From contig JAHEEH010000007.1 of assembly GCA_024640835.1 (NCBI GenBank), positions 1 through 12,494 of the forward strand: a DNA stretch of 12,494 nt. The letters run 5' to 3'. The translations under genes and the position numbers were made by a program. Positions 6,464 through 12,494 of the stretch are shown here, in pieces. Source of the stretch: Bacteroidota bacterium (GTDB lineage Bacteria; Bacteroidota; Rhodothermia; Rhodothermales; UBA10348). Positions within the stretch are counted from its first letter, which is position 1; each line of letters starts with the position of its first letter. The notes beneath the pieces were generated by a model. The model ran no database searches and was not told the DNA's origin. It saw only the letters and a program-made list of their open reading frames with translations.

Positions 6464-7876
6464 ATGCCGATGTCGCGGAATCGCATTCGCCAAACGCTTC
6501 CCGGGCTCCTCCTCGTCCTGCTGGCCATACCGCTCTCCGTGGTCGCGCAGACCGGGGACGGCTGGCTCCCGGAGGTGGGCGAGGGACCGGTGTTCGTCGT
6601 CCCGATCGAGGGCATGATCGACAACGGGCTGGCCCGGTACATCGATCGTGCGCTTGCCGACGCCGAGGGCCAGGACGCCGCTGCCGTGGTGTTTCACGTC
6701 GATACCTTCGGCGGACTGGTGGACGCCGCGGACCAGATAAGGAAGGCGATCCTGGGGGCTCCGATGCCGACCATCGCCTACATCGATCGCAATGCCGCCT
6801 CGGCCGGCGCGCTCATATCGTACGCCGCGGACCGGATCGTGATGGCTCCGGGCGCGTCGATCGGAGCGGCCACCGTGGTAGAGGGCGTCGGCGGTGACGC
6901 GGCACCCGACAAATACCAGAGCTACATGCGCGGACTGATGCGGGCGACGGCCGAAGCCAACGGTCGGGACCCGCGCATCGCCGAGGCCATGGTGGACCAG
7001 AACCTCGAGGTGGAAGGGGTGTCCGTGGCCGGCCAGGTGCTGACGCTGTCCTCGTCCGAGGCGCTGAAGCTGGGCGTGGCCGACGCCATCCTGGAGAACC
7101 TGGGCACCGTGACGGGCGCACTCACCGCGAATGGGGCGCAGCTTGTCGCGCACGAGGCCTCCGGTTTCGAGCGCCTGCTCCGGTTCTTCGGCTCGCCCGT
7201 GGTCCAGTCCATCCTGATGCTCATGATGCTCGGAGGACTCTACTTCGAGCTGCAGACGCCCGGGGTGGGCTTCCCCGGCCTCATGGCAGGGCTGGGGGCG
7301 ATTCTATTCTTCGGCCCGAGCTACATGACCGGCCTCGCCGAGTCCTGGGAGATGCTCGTTTTCGTGATCGGAGTCGTGCTGCTCATCATCGAGATCTTCG
7401 TGACCCCCGGCTTCGGACTGGCCGGTGTCACCGGCCTGATCCTGGTCGTCGGCTCCCTCGCGGTCGCCCTGATCGGAAACGTCGGCCTGTCGTTTCCGAC
7501 GGGTCATGCGATCACGCAGGCCGTCCTCACGCTTGCCGCCACGATGGCGCTGCTGGTGATCCTCGCGTTCTCGCTGGGCCGCTATCTGCCGAGATCGTCA
7601 CGATTCGGGCAACTGATCCTCGTTCACGACCTCGCGAGCGCCGCCGGGTTCACGTCTTCCGAAGCGAGGGACGACCTCGAAGGACGTTTCGGCACGGCAC
7701 TGACCCCCCTGCGCCCGGCCGGCGCGGCGGATATCGGAGGGCGGCGCGTGGACGTCACCACGGCCGGTGACTTCGTCGAGGCGGGGGCCCGCGTCCGCGT
7801 CGTCAGCGTGCACGGAAGCCGCGTCGAGGTCCGGAAGGTCCAATCGGATTCGGTAGATGCAACATCCGCGATTTGA
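6464..7876 (+). CDS. NfeD1-type membrane-bound ClpP-class serine protease
   Basis: About 470 residues in the long NfeD (NfeD1b, STOPP) layout. A signal peptide (LPGLLLVLLAIPLSVVA-QT) is followed by a ClpP/crotonase-like protease domain at about 35-235: VFHVDTFGG, then NAASAGALI with nucleophile Ser113, then Lys150 in APDKYQSYM as the general base (37 apart, near the 41 of Pyrococcus PH1510). Four to five membrane helices lie at about 245-375 and a soluble OB-fold domain at about 390-465. PH1510 cleaves stomatin; the family is linked to SPFH proteins and membrane quality control. Start is uncertain: in-frame GTG codons at 6446 and 6449 and ATG at 6464 and 6470 all precede the signal peptide, and none has a clear Shine-Dalgarno. 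I chose 6464. Probably co-transcribed with the transpeptidase and the short NfeD gene 28 bp downstream. Confidence 0.9.
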   Translation: MPMSRNRIRQTLPGLLLVLLAIPLSVVAQTGDGWLPEVGEGPVFVVPIEGMIDNGLARYIDRALADAEGQDAAAVVFHVDTFGGLVDAADQIRKAILGAPMPTIAYIDRNAASAGALISYAADRIVMAPGASIGAATVVEGVGGDAAPDKYQSYMRGLMRATAEANGRDPRIAEAMVDQNLEVEGVSVAGQVLTLSSSEALKLGVADAILENLGTVTGALTANGAQLVAHEASGFERLLRFFGSPVVQSILMLMMLGGLYFELQTPGVGFPGLMAGLGAILFFGPSYMTGLAESWEMLVFVIGVVLLIIEIFVTPGFGLAGVTGLILVVGSLAVALIGNVGLSFPTGHAITQAVLTLAATMALLVILAFSLGRYLPRSSRFGQLILVHDLASAAGFTSSEARDDLEGRFGTALTPLRPAGAADIGGRRVDVTTAGDFVEAGARVRVVSVHGSRVEVRKVQSDSVDATSAI

Positions 7877-7904
7877 GCCGTAGAAGCGAGGTCTTCCGTA
7901 CGCC

Positions 7905-8414
7905 GTGGAACTACTCATCCCCATAGCCCTGGTCCTGACCGGCCTCGCGCTGATTGCGGCCGAAGTGTACCTGGTCCCCGGGTTCAACATCGTCGGCATT
8001 CTCGGGCTCGTATTGATCGTCTTCGCGATCGGGTACACCTTTACCGAGAGCGGGGTCGTCGGCGGCTTCCTGACGCTCATCGGCACCGTCATCGCCGGAG
8101 GATCCCTCTTCTGGTTTCTGTGGCAGTCCGGAGCCTGGGACCGGTTCGTGCTCTCCACCAACCTCCGGCAGGACGATGCGGTGGTCTCGTCGGAGGCCGA
8201 GCAGCGCAGCCGATACCTGGGACGGGAGGGCAAGGCCCTCACCCCGCTCCGCCCGACCGGGGTCATCGAGATCGAAGACCGGCGACTCGAAGTGGTGACC
8301 GAGGGCGAGTTCATTGCGGCCGGAAGCCGCGTCCGCATCGTGGCGCTCGACAGGCGGCGCTATTTCGTCCGCCTCGCCGAGAACGTCGCGAAGGAGGACG
8401 TCGCATCGACGTGA
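7905..8414 (+). CDS. Short NfeD family membrane protein with C-terminal OB fold
   Basis: A 169-residue protein starting at a GTG at 7905. Two to three hydrophobic segments fill the first 80 residues (LLIPIALVLTGLALIAAEVY, ILGLVLIVFAIGY, LIGTVIAGGSLFWFLW), followed by a soluble OB-fold NfeD domain at about 105-160. The segment KALTPLRPTG and the following V-x-T-x-G-x-F-x-x-A-G pattern closely match ALTPLRPAG and the equivalent region of the NfeD1 protein upstream, so the two C-termini are paralogous. Short NfeD proteins normally pair with a flotillin/SPFH protein (YqfA/FloA); no SPFH gene is visible here. The TGA overlaps the GTG of the next gene (GTGA). Probably a membrane partner of the NfeD1 protease. 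Confidence 0.87.
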   Translation: MELLIPIALVLTGLALIAAEVYLVPGFNIVGILGLVLIVFAIGYTFTESGVVGGFLTLIGTVIAGGSLFWFLWQSGAWDRFVLSTNLRQDDAVVSSEAEQRSRYLGREGKALTPLRPTGVIEIEDRRLEVVTEGEFIAAGSRVRIVALDRRRYFVRLAENVAKEDVAST

Positions 8415-9145
8415 TCGTCCGCCCGGTCGCCCTGGTCGCGGCACTCCTGGTCGGCAGTGCGTGTGCGGTTCAGCCCCCCATCCCGCTGGACCCTCCGGAG
8501 GGTTGGCTCACCGACGGAGCCGACTCGTGGTGGCTTCCCGCGACCGATACGGCGGCGGCCTTTCGCGACCTGGAGACGCTGCAGTCGATGGGTCTCGGCG
8601 AGGAATCACCGGTCTATTCCGCGGAGCACCTCGCGGAGACGCAGTTCGCCGTCGGCCGATTCCGGATGAAGCAGGCCGTACGGGATGCCCTCCTTCCCCT
8701 CTACAGGAACCACCCCGAGGTGGTCGACTCCCTCTTCCGGCGATACGCGGAGGACGACATCCTGCCCTCGGCCCGTGGAGGCGACGTGCGCGGGCTCTTC
8801 GAGGAGTATCGCCGCGAGGCCTACCGCACCCTGATGCGCCACTTCCGCGCGCCCTGGGCCCTGACGAAGCTCGGCATCGACGTTCCCGTTGCCGTTCCGG
8901 ACTCCCTGCGCGGGGTGGCTTCCGGGAGAGCCGTGACGTTCCAGGTCTTCATCGGATCCGATGGCCGGCCGCAGGGCATCCGGATGATCGAGGGCATCCA
9001 CCCCGTGCTGGACCGGATCGCCCTTAGGGCCGTGACCCGGGTCGAGTGGCAGCCCGCATACGTGCTGCGCGGAAACCGCTCGCAGCCGCTCGACGCCTGG
9101 GTGCGGTTCTCTGTCCGATACCCGGACGCGCCCGTCGTGGAATGA
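8411..9145 (+). CDS. Probable lipoprotein with TonB C-terminal-like domain
   Basis: A 244-residue protein whose GTG start at 8411 overlaps the NfeD stop. The N-terminus IVRPVALVAALLVGSAC is a lipoprotein signal peptide (Cys at about 18). The middle, about 50-160, is mostly charged helix (YRREAYRTLMRHFRAPW) and matches nothing I know. The last 80 residues look like the TonB C-terminal domain: VTFQVFIGSDGRPQGIRMIE, LDRIALRAVTRVEWQPAY, then PLDAWVRFSVRYP, where W-x-P and the final [VI]-x-F strand are typical. There is no N-terminal transmembrane anchor in the inner membrane, no Pro/Lys-rich spacer, and no ExbB/ExbD gene beside it, so it is unlikely to be a true energy transducer. It closes the fabI operon and ends 3 bp from the convergent CNT gene. 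Confidence 0.8.
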   Translation: MIVRPVALVAALLVGSACAVQPPIPLDPPEGWLTDGADSWWLPATDTAAAFRDLETLQSMGLGEESPVYSAEHLAETQFAVGRFRMKQAVRDALLPLYRNHPEVVDSLFRRYAEDDILPSARGGDVRGLFEEYRREAYRTLMRHFRAPWALTKLGIDVPVAVPDSLRGVASGRAVTFQVFIGSDGRPQGIRMIEGIHPVLDRIALRAVTRVEWQPAYVLRGNRSQPLDAWVRFSVRYPDAPVVE

Positions 9146-9148
9146 CCA

Positions 9149-10471
9149 TCATCCGGTCAGGGCGCCGGCGATCGTGGCCGTCATCATGTTGGCCAGCGTT
9201 CCGGCGAGCACGGCCCTGAGCCCGAGCGATGCGAGCTCGGATGTCCGGGATGGCGCCAGCGGCCCGATGCCCCCGATCTGGATGGCGATGGAGGACAGGT
9301 TGGCGAATCCGCACAGGGCGAACGTCGCCATGATGATGGCCTTGGGGGAGAGGGCACCGGCCGCAATCTCGCCCGACAGGTTGAGGTAGGCCACGAACTC
9401 GTTCACGATGACCTTCGTGCCGAGCAGCGAACCGAAGGTCACGGCGTCGCTCCACGGGACCCCGATCAGGTACGCCACCGGCGCGACGGTCCATCCCAGC
9501 AGCCGTTCCAGGGTGAGGTCCCATCCCGCGAGACCACCCGCCCATGCCAGGATGTAGTTGATCATCGCGATGAGCGCGAGAAACGCGATCAGCATGCCCC
9601 CCACGTTGATGGCGAGCTTGACGCCGTCCACGGCCCCCGTCGCGGCCGCGTCGATCACGTTGGCCGACCCCGTTTCGGCATCGATGCGAACCGAACCGCC
9701 GGTCAGCGGCGTCCCCGTCTCCGGGATCATGATCTTGGCCAGCATGAGCGCGGCCGGCGCGGCCATCACGCTCGCACCGAGCAACTGCTCCGCGAAGAGC
9801 AGACGCCCGGCGTCGAGGGAAAGCCCGCGAGCCACCGCGTAGGGATCTCCGAGCATCTGGATGTAGGCGGCCATCACCCCGCCCGCGATCGTCGCCATGC
9901 CGCCGGTCATCACCGCCATGAGCTCGGAGTAGGTCATCTTTTCCAGGTACGGCTTGATGACCAGCGGGGCCTCCGTCTGCCCCACGAATATGTTCGCGGT
10001 CACCGACAGCGACTCCGCTCCCGAGGTGCCCAGGAACCGGCTCACCACCCAGGCCATGCCCTGCACGACCTTCTGCATCACGCCCAGGTAATACAGGATG
10101 GCCATGAGCGATCCAAAGAAGATGATGGTGGGCAGCACCTGGAACGCGAAGAAGAAGCCCATGCTGCCCTCCGTACCCTGGGGATTGGCCAGGTCACCGA
10201 AGACGAACCGCGCGCCCGCCGTCGTGAAGTTCAGGACCAGCACGAAGAACGAGCTCACCCAGGAGAAGAATTGCTTCGGCCATTCCAGCGGTCCGAACCA
10301 CTCTCCCATGACCGACCCCTTGAGGATGAAGATGGCCAGGAGCAGCTGGAGGCCCAGGCCGGCGGCGACGGTGCGCCAGTTCACCTTTCGGCGGTTGTTC
10401 GACACCAGCAGGGCGATGCCCAGGATGACGGCGATGCCCAGGAGACCCCGGAGCAGGGATTCGAGCGTCAT
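9149..10471 (-). CDS. CNT-family nucleoside transporter (NupC-like)
   Basis: A concentrative nucleoside transporter, importing nucleosides with H+ or Na+ across the inner membrane. The ATG at 10471 gives 440 residues beginning MTLESLLRGLLG, the expected short first helix; a longer frame upstream has a non-hydrophobic, charged extension and is unlikely. About ten hydrophobic segments are visible. Signature motifs are VTANIFVGQTEAPLVIKPYL (GQTEAP at 164-169), MATIAGGVMAAYI at 192-204, LGTKVIVNEFVAYLNL at 350-365 and ALCGFANLSSIAIQIGGIG followed by PLAPSR at 385-409. A loop around 253-280 (acidic, Ala/Gly-rich) is an insert often present in this family. It is monocistronic: divergent from the helicase and convergent with the envelope operon with only 3 bp between stop codons. 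Substrate preference cannot be told. Confidence 0.95.
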   Translation of the reverse strand: MTLESLLRGLLGIAVILGIALLVSNNRRKVNWRTVAAGLGLQLLLAIFILKGSVMGEWFGPLEWPKQFFSWVSSFFVLVLNFTTAGARFVFGDLANPQGTEGSMGFFFAFQVLPTIIFFGSLMAILYYLGVMQKVVQGMAWVVSRFLGTSGAESLSVTANIFVGQTEAPLVIKPYLEKMTYSELMAVMTGGMATIAGGVMAAYIQMLGDPYAVARGLSLDAGRLLFAEQLLGASVMAAPAALMLAKIMIPETGTPLTGGSVRIDAETGSANVIDAAATGAVDGVKLAINVGGMLIAFLALIAMINYILAWAGGLAGWDLTLERLLGWTVAPVAYLIGVPWSDAVTFGSLLGTKVIVNEFVAYLNLSGEIAAGALSPKAIIMATFALCGFANLSSIAIQIGGIGPLAPSRTSELASLGLRAVLAGTLANMMTATIAGALTG

Positions 10472-10634
10472 GGGGATTCGGGATGAGCCAGGGGTGCGCG
10501 ACCGGTAACGGCCGGCGCGAATATACGGGCCCCCGGTGTGACCCGGCCCGCATCCCTCCGGGGAAAAGCCGTCCACCGGGTGAAACGACTCCTGGGCTTC
10601 CGCGTGTACGACGGGCCCCTCGAGACGCCGGTCC
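10472..10634. other. Divergent intergenic region between the CNT and helicase genes
   Basis: At 163 bp this is the largest gap in the window. It holds the AT-rich island GAATATAC (10519-10526), the best promoter candidate for the CNT gene, and a nine-base direct repeat ACGGGCCCC at 10525-10533 and 10611-10619. A short inverted repeat CCGGTGTGACCCGG sits at about 10533-10546. I see no convincing Shine-Dalgarno before the helicase ATG, no terminator and no small ORF with neighbour-like codon use. Confidence 0.45.
10518..10525 (-). promoter_or_regulatory. Candidate -7/-10 element for the CNT gene
   Basis: The minus strand reads TATATTCG, 46 bases before the ATG at 10471. It is the most AT-rich octamer of the region and matches the same TAnnTTnn pattern seen upstream of the lipoprotein gene and fabI. 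No recognisable -33 box lies 19-20 bp upstream. Confidence 0.35.
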
Positions 10635-12314
10635 ATGCAGCAGTATCATCTCACTTCCGAGCCCCGGAACGCCCCTTCCGCACCGTCCGTGGAGGCGGAT
10701 GCCGTCCTTGCGGGGCTCAACGAGGCGCAGCAGGAAGCCGTACGGGCGGCCGACGGACCCGTGCTGATCGTGGCGGGCCCGGGATCCGGCAAGACGCGCA
10801 CGCTCACCCATCGCATCGCGTACCTCCTGGCCATGGGAAAGGCCAGACCGTCCCAGATCCTGGCGATCACGTTCACCAACAAGGCCGCGCGCGAGATGCG
10901 GTCCAGGACCGACCGGCTGGTGGGCGGTGACGTGTCGCGATTCATGACCATCGGCACCTTTCACGCGACCTTCGCCCGGCTGCTCAGGCGCGAGGCGAGC
11001 GCGCTCGGTTTCACGGCCGATTTCTCGATCTACGACACGGACGACACGCAGCGGGCGCTCCGTGAACTCATGGACCGATTCCACATCGATCCGAAGCAGC
11101 ACAGCCCCCGGTCCATGTACGGCATGATCTCGTCGGCCAAGAACCGGATGATCGGCCCCTCGGAGTACGCCAGCCTCGCCACGGGGCTCGCCCAGGAGAA
11201 GGCGGCCACGCTCTACGCCCCGTACCAGGAACTGCTGCGGCGATCCAACGCCATGGACTTCGACGACCTGCTGCTGAAACCCATCGAGCTCTTCCGGAAT
11301 CACCCGGACGTGCTGGAGCGATACCGGGACCGCTGGCAGTTCGTCCACGTGGACGAATACCAGGACACGAACCACGCCCAGTACACCGTGACCCGGCTGC
11401 TCGCCGACGGTCATCGCAACCTGTGCGTCGTGGGCGACGACGCGCAGTCCATCTACGCGTTCCGTGGGGCGGATATCGGCAACATCCTCTCCTTCCAGCG
11501 GGATTACCCGGAGGCGACCGTCGTTCGGCTCGAGCAGAACTACCGGTCCTCCAAGACGATCGTCCGCCTCGCCGACCGGATCATCAAGGGGAACAGCCGG
11601 CAGCTCGAGAAGAAGCTCTGGACGGACAACGAGGAGGGAGAACCCGTCCTGGTGCTCGAGGCGCTTTCGGAACGGGACGAGGCCCAGAAGGTGGAGCGTC
11701 GCATCCGCGACCTGTGCCTGCGCCGGGGACTCCGGTACCGCGAGGTGGCCGTGCTGTACCGGACCAACGCGCAGAGTCGCTCGCTCGAGGAGGCATTCCG
11801 GCGGGAGGACGTTCCGTATCGGATCGTCGGCGGCGTGTCGTTCTACCAGCGGCGCGAAATCAAGGACGCCATCGCGTACCTGCGGCTGGTGGTGAACCCG
11901 GACGACGGTGCCCACCCGCGGGATCGGAAACCGCTCGCAGGATCTGCTCTTCGCGTTCGCGGAGCGGGAAGGCATCGGACCCTGGGAGGCATTGCATCGC
12001 CTCGACGAGATCGGGGATCTCGGCGGACGCGCGGTGAAATCCATCTCGGCATTTCGCGAACTGCTTTCCGCCCACGTGGAGAACGCGGAGACCGTCCCTG
12101 CGGGAGACCTCGCACGCAGCCTGATCCACGAGTCGGGGCTGGTCCAGGACCTGATGCGCGAGCACACCCCGGAGAACCTGGTTCGTCGGGAAAACGTCGC
12201 CGAGCTCGTTTCGGCCATCCAGGAGTTCACCGAGAATCCGGACACGCCCGAGACGCTGAGCGCCTTCCTCCAGGAGGTCTCGCTGCTCACGGATGCCGAC
12301 CTGGGCGGGGATGA
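10635..12314 (+). CDS. uvrD: UvrD/PcrA superfamily 1A DNA helicase, N-terminal part; frame broken at about 11907
   Basis: A 3'-5' ATP-dependent DNA helicase of repair and replication restart. From the ATG at 10635, residues 1-424 are native: Q motif LNEAQQEAV, Walker A AGPGSGKTR (Lys53), motif Ia ITFTNKAAREM, motif Ib IGTFHATFARLLRREA, Walker B DEYQDTNHAQY (Asp240, Glu241), motif III VGDDAQSIYAFRGAD, motif IV LEQNYRSSKTIV, and the 2A segment VAVLYRTNAQSR to YLRLVVNPDD. Past NPDD (codon ending at 11906) this frame turns into Arg/Gly/Pro-rich non-homologous peptide for about 134 residues and stops at 12312-12314. The native continuation is in the frame starting at 11908. As it stands the product would lack motifs V and VI and be inactive. 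Either a pseudogene or an assembly/sequencing error. Confidence 0.85.
   Translation: MQQYHLTSEPRNAPSAPSVEADAVLAGLNEAQQEAVRAADGPVLIVAGPGSGKTRTLTHRIAYLLAMGKARPSQILAITFTNKAAREMRSRTDRLVGGDVSRFMTIGTFHATFARLLRREASALGFTADFSIYDTDDTQRALRELMDRFHIDPKQHSPRSMYGMISSAKNRMIGPSEYASLATGLAQEKAATLYAPYQELLRRSNAMDFDDLLLKPIELFRNHPDVLERYRDRWQFVHVDEYQDTNHAQYTVTRLLADGHRNLCVVGDDAQSIYAFRGADIGNILSFQRDYPEATVVRLEQNYRSSKTIVRLADRIIKGNSRQLEKKLWTDNEEGEPVLVLEALSERDEAQKVERRIRDLCLRRGLRYREVAVLYRTNAQSRSLEEAFRREDVPYRIVGGVSFYQRREIKDAIAYLRLVVNPDDGAHPRDRKPLAGSALRVRGAGRHRTLGGIASPRRDRGSRRTRGEIHLGISRTAFRPRGERGDRPCGRPRTQPDPRVGAGPGPDARAHPGEPGSSGKRRRARFGHPGVHRESGHARDAERLPPGGLAAHGCRPGRG
11904..11910 (+). other. Frame junction with apparent loss of about 26 nt in the helicase gene
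   Basis: Upstream frame ends in N-P-D-D; downstream frame begins V-P-T-R-G-I-G-N. From memory, Bacillus PcrA has NPDD then D-L-S-L-L-R-I-I-N before VPKRGIG, and E. coli UvrD has a similar eight-residue segment before TPTRGIG. So about nine codons are missing, while one extra base (G at 11907) remains. Nine codons minus that base is 26 nt, which also explains the frame change. The length is inferred, not measured. Confidence 0.7.
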
Positions 12315-12494
12315 CGACGACCGCGTGACGCTCATGACCATGCATGCGTCCAAGGGTCTCGAATTCCCGGCCGTTTTCGTGACGGGACTGGAGGAAGGCC
12401 TGTTTCCCCTGAGCGCCGCGGCGCAGGATCCGGTCGAACTGGAGGAGGAGCGGCGCCTGTTCTACGTGGGTTCGACGCGCGCGGAGCGCCACCT
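11908..12494 (+). CDS. uvrD: UvrD/PcrA helicase, C-terminal part in the shifted frame, runs off the window
   Basis: Second part of the same helicase, open for 195 codons to the window edge. It opens at VPTRGIGNRSQDLLFAFAE, the start of the 2B region. It continues with REGIGPWEALHRLDEIG, then LARSLIHESGLVQDLMRE, ENVAELVSAIQEFTENPDTP, motif V (VTLMTMHASKGLEFPAVFV, then GLEEGLFP) and motif VI (EEERRLFYVGSTRAERHL), all in PcrA/UvrD order. The 11908 boundary is the frame junction, not a true start; a GTG there is coincidental and no ribosome site precedes it. The C-terminal tail lies beyond the window. Confidence 0.85.
   Translation, partial: MPTRGIGNRSQDLLFAFAEREGIGPWEALHRLDEIGDLGGRAVKSISAFRELLSAHVENAETVPAGDLARSLIHESGLVQDLMREHTPENLVRRENVAELVSAIQEFTENPDTPETLSAFLQEVSLLTDADLGGDDDDRVTLMTMHASKGLEFPAVFVTGLEEGLFPLSAAAQDPVELEEERRLFYVGSTRAERH

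Noticed and set aside
10525..10619. Nine-base direct repeat ACGGGCCCC about 86 bp apart
   Set aside because: Short, dominated by the GC-rich palindrome GGGCCC, and expected by chance here; mentioned only in the intergenic entry.
10194..12353. Open frame of over 700 codons on the minus strand antisense to the helicase and the CNT start
   Set aside because: It has an Arg/Ser/Pro-rich composition with no domain, overlaps two well-identified genes, and is the expected by-product of extreme third-position GC.
11908..12494. Programmed ribosomal frameshift as an explanation for the split helicase
   Set aside because: There is no slippery heptamer or downstream stimulatory structure at the junction, and conserved residues are missing, which frameshifting would not explain.
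1..12494. CRISPR arrays, tRNA/rRNA genes, insertion sequences, phage or defence genes
   Set aside because: No spaced direct repeats, tRNA-like cloverleaf, transposase or terminal inverted repeats were seen; nearly all of the window is accounted for by ordinary coding genes.

Overview
This is a GC-rich, gene-dense bacterial chromosome segment. G or C sits at almost every third codon position, there are no RNA genes or mobile elements, and no intergenic gap exceeds about 165 bp. It encodes a didermic bacterium: signal peptides, two probable lipoproteins, a TonB C-terminal-like domain and an L,D-transpeptidase are present. The FabI sequence (nucleotide motif GALNENSIAW, active-site segment SYIGAQRTFSKY, then SQSPTRTTAG) looks, from memory, like the Bacteroidota/Rhodothermia branch rather than the proteobacterial one. 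With the high GC this suggests the FCB group (Rhodothermota, Gemmatimonadota or relatives). That placement is inference, not computed.

Layout, left to right. (1) The last 22 codons of an unidentified plus-strand gene run into a convergent cofactor operon, birA then coaX, on the minus strand; the two genes overlap by ATGA. (2) A small secreted TPR protein (plus strand) converges on a probable lipoprotein of unknown function (minus strand), again with overlapping 3' ends. (3) An inositol-monophosphatase-family phosphatase starts a long plus-strand block. After a candidate promoter come fabI, a HAD-IIB phosphatase, a periplasmic L,D-transpeptidase, an NfeD1-type membrane serine protease, a short NfeD protein and a lipoprotein with a TonB C-terminal-like domain. 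Three of the five junctions in that block are 4-bp start/stop overlaps and the others are 50 and 28 bp, so it is very likely one operon with an envelope theme: membrane lipid synthesis, peptidoglycan cross-linking, membrane protein and lipid quality control, and an outer-membrane-facing lipoprotein. (4) A CNT-family nucleoside transporter (minus strand) converges on the operon and is divergent from (5) a UvrD/PcrA helicase that runs off the right edge.

The most notable anomaly is in the helicase. All the conserved motifs are present, but motifs I to IV and motifs V and VI lie in two different frames, joined at about 11907. Comparison with remembered PcrA/UvrD sequences indicates that about 8-9 residues are missing at that point, which fits a loss of about 26 nt. 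This is either a real lesion or an assembly error. Apart from this, most genes are housekeeping. I did not find a defence system, CRISPR array, biosynthetic cluster or other clearly new system; the envelope operon is the nearest thing to an under-described functional unit.
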